64,000 bases of DNA, taken from Eustoma russellianum. Lineage: Eukaryota; Streptophyta; Magnoliopsida; Gentianales; Gentianaceae. A program made the translations under genes and the position numbers. The notes beneath the pieces were generated by a model that saw only the letters and a list, made by a program, of their open reading frames with translations, ran no database searches and was not told the origin of the DNA. Position 1 is the stretch's first letter; the number at the start of each line of letters is the position of its first letter. Location: the NCBI GenBank assembly GCA_036186865.1, contig AP025048.1:27470743-27534742 (forward strand), read 5' to 3'. This document shows, piece after piece, positions 22,861 to 33,429 of this stretch.

Positions 22861-25168
22861 TCAACCTGATTCATTCTCTGACACTAGTGTGCATGACCTG
22901 ACATTATGCCCTGTTTGGGAATATCGTTTGCACTTAATGATAGATCCTTTTCTGGTAGCCGTTGCATTGTTCCTATTCTCATCAGGCTCCCTCCTCCTTA
23001 GTTTTTTGGGCCTGTCAATCTGTTTCCTAGCATCAGGTGGCAGTATCACTGGGTGATTTGTTGAGATCCAGTACAAACTTAATGGAATGGGATACAGAAC
23101 AGGTGAATATGCATGTGTATATATGGATTTAGAATAAAAAGCATGCACATACTCAAGCATTGAGCCCCTTTCAACCTGTATGGCTGCAACAGCATGCCTG
23201 CATGGATAGCCAACCGACTGAAACAACCTACATGTGCATTCTCTAATATCAAGATTAACAACATATGACCTTGCCTCATTTGTCACCTCAAATATTTTCT
23301 GATCAGACATAATTGCAAATGCAACTCCTACTCATAGTCTTTACCTTCTCCAACCTAGACAGTATGTTAGGACATACTTCTCCATCATACCCACTGATAC
23401 CCTGCCTCTTGGATGACATTCTTGTCATTGTTTTCTTCCGGATGTACTCGAACATCTGTATTATTGGCATTTCCCTTGCTTCAACTATGCTTGCGTTGAA
23501 AGACTCGGACAAGTTGTTCACCAGAACATCACATTTCTTGTGCATGAGAAAAAGGCCTTTGACCATAGATTGGCAGGAATATTCTTCAACCATTTGGATG
23601 CATCCTCATTTAAGGCTGCAAGTGCTTCCATATGCCTGTTGAAATCATATGGATGGGGAACTAGCACATGCCCACAGTTTATCACCTACATCTTTTCCAC
23701 TGAATTTTCCTTTGAAGTTTTGAAACATGTGTCTCACACAAAACCTCTGCTCACATGTTGGAAACACAGTATTCACGGCATGAACTAACCCCTTTTGTCT
23801 ATTTGACATGATTGTGTATGGAAGTCCATCAGGCCTCTCACCATTACACTCTATGAGATGCTCCAAGAACCATTTCCAGCTACTGAAGTTTTCAGCTTCT
23901 GCTACACACAATGCAATGACGAACATATTGTCATTTCCATCTCTCCCAATAGCATTAATCAATTGCCCCTTCAAGCTGCCTTTCAGAAAACAACCATCCA
24001 GACCAAATATAGGCCTACAACCATTAAGGAAACCAATCTTGCAAGCATTGAAGCAAATAAACATTCTCTCAAACTTTAGAGGGAAGTTTCATCCAAAACC
24101 GTATTCTTGATCCTTTCTTCTAATCATCTCAGCATAATCCCAACAGATGTGAGTATTGATCCATTGACATGTCTGTTTCCGGTTTTGCCTTGTTCTTTGC
24201 CTTGTACAACTGTGTCCTGCTTACATCAACCATCAGATCTCTCCTCACTTGATTTTTCAAACTCTTTGAGCTAGTATAAGGATTGTCAATGAAGTAGTTT
24301 TTGTATTTTTTGCTCAGGTATCTTGATGTACAATGCATGTTCGTGTAATCTCTTCCACAGTTATGCACACCCTTCAATGTCTTGATCATGAAAGTTTCAT
24401 CATGACCCATCGTAGAAGCATGAATCCTCCAAGTACACCCTTTGTTACATTTTGTTGTCACCCTATTGCCTTCGTTTTTTCATACTTCACTTCATAACCC
24501 CATCTGATGTTCCACTTAAATAGAGCCTCTCTGAATTTAGCAGCATTAACAAACTTCTGCTCAACATTCAAGTCAAATTGTTGCTGACAAAATTCTTCAT
24601 CAAAGTTAAATTCTTTGTAACCACTAACATCTTCTGCAGTGCTATGTAGAAGTTCTAATTCATCCACCACTTCTTCATTCCAATGGCCAACGTGTATGCC
24701 TTGAATATCAGCTTCAACTACTTCTTCCTCACTGTCAACTTCACTATGTGAGCGACCTTGGACATCATCCGACCTTTGTAATTCTTCTACAACTTCATCT
24801 TCATGTTGTGCTGCCTCCTGTTCTTCACTTATATTCCCAAATTGCAGATCCCAGAATATATCATCATCCAAAATGTCATCTAGTCCATCAAATGTACCCA
24901 CATGCTCTGCACCTTGGAATTTTTCAACACTGTGAAAAGGGTCGTCAGATGCATTTGGAGCTGTTTCAGACAAAGTTGTTGATGCTTGTGACCTAAAGTT
25001 GTTTACATCCGGATTTACGTTTTTGTCCTTAGACAAAACAGTCTTTTCACTTGGTGGGGTTCTTTGCCAACCTTTCCTTTTACATGGCAATTTTTTACTT
25101 GTGGAACATTGATTCCCACCACCTTGGACACCTTTATTGCCTTTACCTACCTTATTGTATCCAATCAA
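22861..25168 (-). pseudogene. MULE transposase (MURA type) with frameshifts
   Basis: Minus strand, N to C: an acidic N-terminal region and MuDR domain (24458-25168, 236 codons, with FREALFKWNIRWGYEVKYEK); a Cys/His region starting KCNKGCTWRIHAS (24129-24461); the MULE DDE catalytic domain with IFGLDGCFLKG and RFCVRHMFQNF (23645-24064); a C-terminal part with LVNNLSESFNA (23303-23593); and a SWIM zinc finger CTCRLFQSVGYPCRH plus an RNA-binding-like C-terminal knuckle (22861-23310). At least four single-base frame breaks lie between blocks; the first is a run of six A at 24475-24480 where seven would keep frame. In an intact element this protein binds the termini and catalyses cut-and-paste transposition. 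Length and domain order otherwise fit a full MURA. Confidence 0.88.
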
Positions 25169-26130
25169 TCCAGATAGGCTTTGTTGTTCACTAATATCTA
25201 TCTACCCTGTATGAACACACGGCAGTAAGCGTAAAAGCATTAAACCAACAAGATGACATTAACAAGATGACATCAACAATTCTTGCATCAGAACCAACAC
25301 GTGGACATAATCAAACATACAATCCGTCAACACCCCTCATCATTCTTTATCAAAATGCAGACAATCCAAATACATGAACACGATATTCAACATTCAACAC
25401 AACAAAAGACTTACTCTTTGTGAATCAAAATAGATGAAGACACTCTGTTTTTCCAACACAACTGCACTCTCTTACACCTCCCTTCCTCTCGCTGAAACAA
25501 ATGATGAAGAATGCACACCAAAATGGATGCAAACCAAAACAGATTACACGAACTCAGCTGCAGTATGAAAATCGATAGCTCAACGTTCAATTTCTCATTT
25601 GCATACGAGCGTCCATGTAGCTTCAAATGTCGACATAGTTGAAAGAGTGAGTGACTGTTTACTTTTGGACAGCCATTAAACCTCCTTTAATTGATCATTG
25701 TTTGCGTGTTAATGTTGGAGGGAAAATTACAGAATTTGTTTGGTTAAAAGTCAACTCCACGTCATCTTTTTTAACACGTGGCAGGGGCACATTTGACATT
25801 TCACTCTTTCCCGGTGCAATTTCGCCTGAAATGGCATTATCCAAATCAGTAAAATAGTTCAGGGGGAGGGGGTTTAGGGTGTGATTTCAAACCTCAGTGA
25901 GGCGAAGGGTTAATTACGTATACTACAGTGGGCAAAAGGTGATTAACCCTTTTTTTAAAGACTGGCGGCTACGAAAACAGTAGCATCGAAAAGGCTGACG
26001 TTCAAATTGGAGACGGCAGAGAGAGAGAAACTGAATACGGCTGCTGCCCGCTGGGCAGGAAACTGCCAACATTTTTTGAAGGAAGGCTAAAGTTTAGGGA
26101 AAAGATATAAATTTTCTTGTTTCAAGATAC
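25169..26130. other. MULE 5' region and flank
   Basis: This is the sequence upstream of the transposase start, with the probable MULE terminus near 25950 and host intron beyond it. No coding frame was recognised. Confidence 0.4.
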
Positions 26131-26800
26131 TTTGATACCATGTTGATGCGTGCTAAGGGAAAACATACGCTCCTAAAACACCTCTTAATAATAAGAAATT
26201 TAAGTCTCACAAAAGACACAAAGAAAAAACAAAAAAACGAAAAAACAAATGAAGAACACAAAAACAATGATGAAACAAGGAACTTTGTTAACACTTCGTA
26301 TGAACACATCTTCGGAACGAATCATGTTAACTGTCTGTTTATCTAAGTTGAACAACCTTACTTGATCAACAATCTTAAGGCCAAGAACCTTGGTATACCC
26401 TTAGAAAACTTCTTGAACAACTTATGAGATGAATTCAAATCATAATTACTGCTCAAAGGATTGATTGAATTTAAAAGACCGAAGCTTGAACAAACAAACT
26501 TCAAAAAACGCTTAAGGCACAACTTTTATTGATGAAATGGATGTTCAAAAAGTGTATGGGGCCTATTTATAGGCTCCCAAATTCCTAAAACTTAGCCAAC
26601 AAGAAAAGAAATTTTGTTTTTAAATTAAATAACTTAAAATAATTATAAAAAAAGGCTGAAGCGAAACCTAAGTAGCCAGCCTTAATGGGTCTAAAAAAGA
26701 CTCGGTTACAACTTAAAATTCTCAAAAACATGCAAACAAATTTTAGTCCGGTCCACCCTCTTTTCATGATCTTGTTAGGCTTCTTGATGGCGCATCAACT
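26131..26800 (-). mobile_element. LTR plus primer-binding site, truncated retroelement
   Basis: On the minus strand an LTR-like block of about 660 bp runs from about 26800 to 26141 and ends CGCATCAACA. It is followed at 26140-26131 by TGGTATCAAA, a methionine-tRNA-type primer-binding site. Its two ends carry the inverted word GTTGATGCG/CGCATCAAC. A TATA box (CCTATAAATAGGC) lies at about 26561-26574. The internal region stops within tens of bases, so this is a 5' LTR fragment and not a solo LTR. Family unknown. Confidence 0.6.
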
Positions 26801-27046
26801 ATGCTATTACTCCTGTTTCTGAGCATTTCATCTTTTTTTGACAAACCAAAGGTTTGGAGATAACCAGATTTACTAAATAATCACTGCCTCCATAACACCA
26901 GCATATGAAAAACAATAAACAAAATAGGATGGCGAGGGGAACGGAAAGAAAATAGAAAATAGAAGTTAAATATGTTGTTACGCAAAAGTTTATCATTTGA
27001 ATATTTTTAATTCTACATCCCTTCAGACAAGGGAATATGACAATTG

Positions 27047-27295
27047 AGTTGGTACTCAGGTTGTGATTTGTTACAAAAGGTCAAGAGTTCAATTCTAAAA
27101 ACACACAGTGTGCGTGTTCAACTGCTGCTAGACCGAAAGCCTGGTTTGCAGAAGGACACCTTGTATGAGTCACTGCGTAAGATCTCACACAATCTAGGAG
27201 GCTGCGGGGCTCCTGATTTGCATCCTCCACAAATGCTCTTTGAGGCTGGGAAGGTGGAAGATCTCGGAGTGAAGGATTTCACCTTTGCTCCGAGA
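27047..27295 (+). mobile_element. SINE-like insertion
   Basis: A box-A-like AGTTGGTACTCAGG starts the block and a box-B-like AAGAGTTCAATTC follows about 36 bp later, the spacing of an RNA polymerase III promoter. The block is flanked by 14-bp direct repeats with one mismatch (GAATATGACAATTG at 27033-27046, GAATATGACACTTG at 27296-27309). No clear poly(A) tail is present. The family is not recognised. Confidence 0.55.
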
Positions 27296-27399
27296 GAATA
27301 TGACACTTGTATGCACACATATAAAGAAAAATCAAGCTTTTCGGCAAATGTAATTTAAAGATAAGTTTTGTTCTGGATAAAAGCAAAACCTCCAACTAC

Positions 27400-27505
27400 C
27401 TAGTTCAGTAAATCCTGGTTCAATTTTTGCCTGATGTAGAAGGGTGTCAACAACTTCCTTCTGACTCATGTAAAGCTGTAGACATCTTTGTATAAGATTT
27501 TGCAC
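27400..27505 (-). CDS. TIGR01589 plant-specific domain exon
   Basis: An exon with acceptor ATTTCAG and donor GGTAGTTGG (G|GT) encodes VQNLIQRCLQLYMSQKEVVD and continues to AKIEPGFTEL, the core of the plant-specific TIGR01589 domain as I recall it. It ends in phase 1, which fits the expected next codon for V in the family sequence VWQKLEEEN. That following exon was not found in the window, although later exons of the family are present at 8499-9246 on the same strand. The role of this family is not established. Between the two ends lie a MULE, a copia element, an LTR fragment and a SINE-like insertion. Confidence 0.8.
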
Positions 27506-27578
27506 CTGAAATTAGAGAAAAGTACCAATTCAAAAAACTGTTACAGAAGAAAGCCTGATAAGATATATTTCAAATTAC

Positions 27579-27626
27579 CTAGGTCCAGATCTGATGAGGC
27601 TAAAGAAGACCCTCTCCACCAGACAT
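27579..27626 (-). pseudogene. candidate first coding exon of TIGR01589 gene
   Basis: An ATG at 27626-27624 begins MSGGEG, then a frame break, then an SSLASSDLDL-like segment, which resembles the short serine-rich start of this family, ending at a GGTAAT donor. Read straight, the exon meets a stop (CTTTAG). With one base added it reads through but no longer joins the next exon in phase. Either the gene is damaged here or the exon model is wrong. Confidence 0.35.
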
Positions 27627-29242
27627 TTCTGAATTCCTCAAAGACACTCTCGCTCAGAAATTTTTAATGATGTTGCTGCCTACATTTGATGCTTGTTGTC
27701 ACAAAACAAATTCTGCTCAGCATTCACTGGGTAATTCAAGACCACCAAATGACTCAGCCTGCTGCTCCAGTAAAAGCATGGCAATGATTAGAAACTAAAA
27801 AACAAAGATTTGTTATAAATGGATCTTAGTCAAGGAGTTAAACAAGAAGAACCTAAATAACTGCAGGCAGATGCAATAATCTAACTTTTCAACAGGCACA
27901 TGATCAATAGGTGACAAAATAAAAGCGAGAGCCTTAAAAAGTTAACCACGATGTAACAACAACAACAAAACTATTCCATTGTCTTAGAGTCTCCTACGCA
28001 ACCATGTGTTAGAAACACAAAGATGTTGTTTCTTGATGACCTATAATGAAAATTGCGTCAAGCTGTGTCGATCAACTGCAATTTCATAAATAAGAAGCGC
28101 AGCCAGTTTAGTGAGTCATTTTGCTTTATTCCATCATATTCTAAATTAAGGAATAATGTTTCATTGATTCCATACACGATGAAAAAGCATATTACAACAG
28201 GCATAGATTAAAACCACACTTTAATTTCTTCAGGTGTCTTAGGCATCCCCTGAATGTAATTCTCAATTATGCAATAGCATGTTATTCTTGATTAGACAAC
28301 AAAACATGTGGTGGATGATAGAATAGCACATTTCCTCCTAATCACAAAATTGCGCTGACATTCTCCATTTTGGGATATTCTTCCATTATTTCTTCTTTAT
28401 AGCTACTTTTCCTGCACAAAGTAACCCCAACAAAGCAAGATTCTCATCATCATGCTTACAGAAAAAGGGTATCAACACAAATTGTATGTGAGCATCACGA
28501 ATTACGAGTCCAGTTAATAAGTTTATTTCTATAATCACACATGTAACGTTTCACTAAAAGACCAAAAAATGGAAAAAGAAGAATTCAAAATTAACAGACA
28601 TCAAGCGGTGGTCACGGAAGAATATAATTACATAAATACAGACATTTACATCACCAGCTGCAGAAAAGCCTATAGGAATTCTCTGTGATCACTATGAATA
28701 AGCATACGAAATAATAAAATGAGCATCATAGTGAAAACTGTACCTGAGCTTTGTGCTAATCGCCAAGTCGAGAGGAGTCTGTAAGTTTTAGGAGACAAAA
28801 AATGATGGCAAAAACCTCCCGCAAAGAAAAGGGAAAAGGATGGCTTTAGGAAATTTAAAATTGGAGTCCAATTCATTGAAACAAATAAAGGTAAATGATT
28901 GCTCTACTTTATTGTTTCGGTAATGAAATCAGGACATCTGCCACCAAGGTTATCAATAAAAAGACCCTTTTCTCCGGAAAAAAAATCAAGACATCCTTTC
29001 TTTACTTTAAAATATGATGGAATAAAACAAAATGACACACTGTTTTATTTTGAAATATGATAAAATAAAACAAAATAAGTCGCTAAATTAAATGCATCTT
29101 TTATAACAGCTTGACGCAATTTTATTATAGATCATCGAAAAAGTAAAAAAAACATGGGTATAGTTACATATATTCAGCCCCTACGTATTCCGCTATAGGC
29201 GAAATCTTCAAGACAATGAGTAATGTTTTTTTGTTTCCGCTA
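27627..29242. other. upstream region without recognised gene
   Basis: AT-rich sequence upstream of the TIGR01589 gene. A 68-codon minus-strand frame at 28670-28876 matches nothing recognised. No transposon termini were identified. The repeated motif of TGAAATATGATAAAATAAAA type (29040-29065) reappears just before the gap at 30370. Confidence 0.4.
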
Positions 29243-29250
29243 CTTTACAC

Positions 29251-29552
29251 TAGGGCTGTAAATGAACCAAGCCGTTCGGTTGTTCGGCTCGTTTGGTTCG
29301 AGCTCGAGCTCGGCTCGGATAAAAGGTTAATGAACAGAGCTTGAACACCCTTTTCTGTTTAAACTCGGTAAGTGGCACCGTTCTTTTAAGGTGTGCGGCT
29401 CATTAATGTTGTTCGTTGGGTTAAACGAACCAAGCTTGAACAAGTAAATATGTTCGTTTGAATAAACGAACAAGCTCGGCTCGTTCGCTAAGTTAAATGA
29501 ACAGAGCTTGAACAACACAATTCTCGACTCGTTCGGCTCGTTTACAGCCCTA
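29251..29552. mobile_element. hAT-type MITE, copy 1
   Basis: 302 bp with terminal inverted repeats TAGGGCTGTAAA and TTTACAGCCCTA, flanked by perfect 8-bp duplications CTTTACAC at 29243-29250 and 29553-29560. Eight-base duplications and TAGGG-type ends indicate the hAT superfamily. The interior is rich in TTCGGCTCG words. It has no coding capacity and is non-autonomous. Confidence 0.92.
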
Positions 29553-29868
29553 CTTTACACACACTTTGCTTTTGTTTTATTTCTTTTTTTTTATTTAAAA
29601 AAAATAAAAGCGATGTCTGCCTCCCTTTCTTTTAACTATTCTATTGACTCAATCATCCAACATTTGTAAACTCGCTTCACCTTTAAATCTTTATTTAATA
29701 TTATAACATTAGAATAAACAATAACTATGAAAATTTTCTAAAGCATAATAAGCAAAAGGTTATAGCGTCTAAAATAGAATGAGGAAAAAGTTATAGCGTG
29801 GAATAACGAAAAAGTGGTGTCAATTTTATGATATTTAGATAGAAGGAAAGTTGCAAAGTAGTGCTCTA

Positions 29869-30165
29869 AATGAACCAAGTCATTCAGTTATTTGGTTCGT
29901 TTGTTCGAGTTCAAGTTCGAACTCGGCTCGGATAAAAGGCTAATGAACAGAGCTTGAACACCTTTTTTCTGTTTGAACTCAGTAAGTAGCACCGTTCGTT
30001 TAAGGTGTTCGGCTCGTTAATGTTGTTCGTAAGTTAAACGAACCAAGCTTGAACAATCAAATAGTTCGTTTAAATAAACGAACAAGATCGGCTCGTTCGC
30101 TAAGTTAAATACAACCGAACTTGAACTACGCAATGCTTGGCTCATTCGGCTCGTTTACCGCTCTA
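29869..30165. mobile_element. hAT-type MITE, copy 2
   Basis: About 297 bp, clearly related to copy 1 throughout, with diverged ends TAGTGCTCTAAA and TTTACCGCTCTA. The flanking duplication is GTTGCA(A)AG on the left (29860-29868) and GTTGCAAG on the right (30166-30173), one base different in length. It is older than copy 1. Confidence 0.85.
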
Positions 30166-30387
30166 GTTGCAAGTCTTTCTCACTTTGTCTTATTCAACAT
30201 CCTACTCTTATAGCAGAATGATTCCAACTTTTATAGACACCCTATTTTTTAACGTATTATTAAATCTATAACGAAAAAGAAGATACCAGCTTTAAAAATT
30301 ATGTGCTTATAAGATTATAATGAGATGTTTTCATTTCTAATGGAGTAAATGACACATTTTTATTTGACTTTTGAATATGATGGAATA

Positions 30388-30487
30388 NNNNNNNNNNNNN
30401 NNNNNNNNNNNNNNNNNNNNNNNNNNNNNNNNNNNNNNNNNNNNNNNNNNNNNNNNNNNNNNNNNNNNNNNNNNNNNNNNNNNNNNN
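30388..30487. other. assembly gap (100 N)
   Basis: Exactly 100 N, the conventional placeholder for a gap of unknown size. The sequence after it starts inside an LTR, so the true gap is much larger (see findings). Confidence 0.99.
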
Positions 30488-31188
30488 TAACTCACGATCA
30501 TGAGGACATGTTGCATGTTAAAGTTAATGGTTATAAGTTATTATTGGTATCGCATTACCTAAAAACATGCCTAAGCCGAACGCCAAGTAAGTTCAGGATC
30601 CAAGATCAGGTATGGTATAGCATTACCTAAAATCATGCTTAAGCCGAACGCCAAGTAAGTTCAGGATCCAAGATCAGGTATGAATTATGATTATTTGAGG
30701 TTTTTGGGGGTAATACATTCATGTTATGATTCTTTACGTATTTCATGGTAGTTTATTGTATTCTTGCTGGGTGATTTTTTATGACTCACGCTTTATTTTT
30801 CCCCAGAGCCAGATAACGCCAAGATAGAATTGATCGAGGACGAGCCAAGGGTACCTTATCCATAGGCGAGAAGATATGAAGGGAGCTAAGCTTAAGGACT
30901 TTTGTGCTGCCAAGACGATTTGTATTATGACCATGTTTAAACTCTCTGGATTTTGATTATGTCATTTTGTGGGACTACTACTTTTGGAAACTTAGTAATT
31001 TAGTAATGCACGTTTATTTTGAAAAGTTTTAATTCTGCCTAAATTTTACTACCATGTTGAATGTTAGCATAGGAATCCACGACTTATGTTATGGATTTTC
31101 GCATGTTATGCATGACGCCTTGTACTCTCCTTAGTGAAGTACGGCGGGTGAACCGTATCCGGACGAGGCCCGGGTGCTGGGCGCTACA
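30488..31188 (+). repeat. 5' LTR of gypsy F, truncated by the gap
   Basis: It aligns base for base in length with 36614-37314 and ends GCGCTACA. It includes a 66-68-bp tandem duplication (two copies of the CATTACCTAAA...GATCAGGTAT unit, 30553-30680), also present in the 3' LTR. Confidence 0.93.
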
Positions 31189-31190
31189 GG

Positions 31191-31203
31191 TGGTATCAGA
31201 GCC
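31191..31203 (+). promoter_or_regulatory. primer-binding site, gypsy F
   Basis: TGGTATCAGAGCC lies two bases after the LTR end and matches initiator methionine tRNA. The leader that follows has several TGATCTTAG repeats (31240-31310), also seen in gypsy G. Confidence 0.9.
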
Positions 31204-31490
31204 CAGGCTCTAGATTTCGGGCAGAACGTAGAACTAAGTTATGATCTTAGCAATCTAAGTTTGATCTTAGACTTAAGTCATGATCTTAGATGAGTGATGA
31301 CCTTAGACTAGGACCACGTAGACCGGGTTTAGGATGTAACTTAATAAAGAATCTTGAACTATGAAGCTAGGTCTATGACGTAAGACGTGCTCTTTCCTTC
31401 CACATTTTAAAATCTTTGAATTATGGTCCTTGGCCGAAATAAATTGATTTTATTCCGATATCTTAAATAGACGTTAAACCCATAAGTGCA

Positions 31491-33386
31491 GATGGTGAGA
31501 AGTATGTAGTATACAGTGATGCTTCGAAGAATGGTCTCAGATGTGTTCTTATGCAGAATAACAAAGTGATAGCTTATGCATCCCGACAGTTGAAGCCATT
31601 TGAGCAAAACTACCCTGTCCATGATCTTGATCTTGCCGCAGTGGTTTTCGCATTAAAGATATGGAGGCACTACTTGTATGGTGAGAAGTGCGAAATCTAT
31701 ACAGACCACAAGAGCCTGAAGTACCTCTTTACCCAGAAAGAGCTCAATATGCGGCAGCGTAGATGGTTGGAAATGATTAAAGATTATGATCTCTCCATTC
31801 AATATCATCTGGGAAAAGCTAACAAAGTCGCTGATGCCCTAAGTCGAAAAACAAGCGACCCACGGCAACCACCTCTTCAACGAGACATGGAAGAATTTGG
31901 CCTAGAAGAAGTTGACTCAATCGATGAAGTTCTCACCAAGTTAGTTCTTGTCCCTTCATTGATTGGTAAGATCAAGGAGACTTAAGGAATTGATGAAAAC
32001 TTAAGAAAAGTCAAGGAAAGGATGGAAGAAAAGCCGCGGGATGACTTTGAGATTCGTAGCGATGGTAGTTTATGGTACCGAGGACGGTTATGTGTCCCCG
32101 AAAACAAGGAAATTAAGGATGAAGTTTTGATGGAAGCTCATAATTCTCAATTATCTATACATCCTGGAGCTAATAAGATGTATCAAGATCTCAAGAAAAA
32201 GTTTTGGTGGCCCGGTATGAAGAAACAAATAGCAGAATTTGTTGAGAGATGCTTGATCTGCCAAAGAGTGAAAGCTGAACACCAAAGACCCGCTGGATTG
32301 TTACAACCCTTAGAAGTGCCAGAATGGAAATGGGATCACATCACTATGGACTTTGTGACTGACTTACCCAAGACTAAGAATGGGAATGATACTATATGGG
32401 TCATTGTGGATCGTTTGACTAAGTCTGCTCACTTTTTGGCTATGACTATTAAGGCATCTATGGAGAAGTTAGCCACTATGTATATTGATCAGATTGTTTG
32501 TTTACATGGAGTGCCCGTCAGTATTGTATGCGACCGCGACCCCCGATTTACTTCGAGATTTTGGACAGCCTTTCAAAGGGCAATAGGCACAAAGATAAGA
32601 ATGAGTTCCGCATTTCATCCTCAAACAGATGGACAATCAGAAAGAACCATCCAAACCCTTGAGGATATGCTACGCGCTTGCATTCTTGATTTCGGAGGAA
32701 GCTGGGATAAAATTCTTAAGCTCGTTGAGTTTTCTTACAATAATAGCTTCCACAGATCCATCGGAATGGCACCTTATGAGGCATTATATAGACGAAAATA
32801 TCGGTCCCCACTTTATTGGGACGAGATTGGAGATAAAATCTACGCAGGACCCGACATTGTTCAGCAAACACGAGAGAAGGTAAAGTTAGTCCAGCAAAGA
32901 CTAAGAGCAGCACAAGATAGAACGAAGATATGGGCAGACGAAAGAAGGAGACCTTTGGAGTTTCAAGAAGGAGAAAAAGTTTTTCTAAAAGTTTCTCCGA
33001 CCAAAGGAGTCAAGAGATTTGGCATCAAAGGAAAGCTAAGCCCAAGATTCGTTGGACCTTATGAGATACTCGAGAGAGTGGGCGAAGTTGCGTACCGCTT
33101 GGCGTTGCCACCATCTCTTTCTCAGCTGCACGATGTATTCCATGTATCTCAACTCCGTCAATATGTATATGACCCAAGCCACATCCTTGAAGATCAACAG
33201 TTGAAGGTTGAAAAAGATGTAACTTATGAAGAGGAACCCTTAAGAATAGTTGATCGGAAAGAGAAAGCTTTAAGGAAGAGATTCATACCCATGGTGAAAG
33301 TACAATGGAAGCATCATTCGGAAGAAGAAGCAAAATGGGAAACGGAAGAGGATATGAGGAGTAGATACTCCCACCTTTTTGACTAG
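31491..33386 (+). pseudogene. gypsy F RNase H, integrase and chromodomain
   Basis: One frame runs from the deletion junction to 33386 with a single stop: TAA at 31983-31985, where a CAA glutamine codon would fit. RNase H is at the start (YSDASKNG; ALKIWRHYLYG; ADALSRK). Integrase follows from 32022: an HHCC region (H...H then CLICQRVKAEH), core with TMDFVTDLPKT, IVCDRDPRFTS and the conserved glutamate in HPQTDGQSERTIQ, then a GPYEILERVGEVAYRLALPP fold. The C-terminus (RIVDRKEKALR to the end HLFD) resembles the plant chromovirus chromodomain, which targets integration to heterochromatin. No in-frame start exists after the deletion: the leader ATG (31492) is in another frame and stops at once. 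Confidence 0.9.
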
Positions 33387-33410
33387 TTCCGAAGTTTCGA
33401 GGACGAAACT

Positions 33411-33429
33411 TATGATAAGGGGGAGAGGA
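33411..33429 (+). promoter_or_regulatory. polypurine tract, gypsy F
   Basis: A purine tract containing AAGGGGGAGAGGA directly precedes the 3' LTR start TGTTGTACCCC at 33430. It would prime plus-strand synthesis. Confidence 0.85.

Larger units (their letters stand above)
22078..25960 (-). mobile_element. Mutator-like element (MULE), decayed
   Basis: It contains a MURA-type transposase on the minus strand (22861-25168) with a 3' region of degenerate GT-rich repeats (22078-22400). The right end is probably in 25860-25960, where inward-facing sequence on the minus strand begins GGGTTAATCACCTTTTGCCC, a style of plant MULE terminus. The left inverted repeat was not found. Copia copy A separates it from related sequence at 10557-10685, so the element may extend left to about 10 kb. 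Confidence 0.7.

Noticed and set aside
27118..27318. A 66-codon minus-strand frame considered as a small gene.
   Set aside because: It lies wholly inside the SINE-like insertion bounded by direct repeats and has no recognisable protein features.
30349..30630. An open frame across the gap.
   Set aside because: It is made of N translated as X and spans unrelated sequences.
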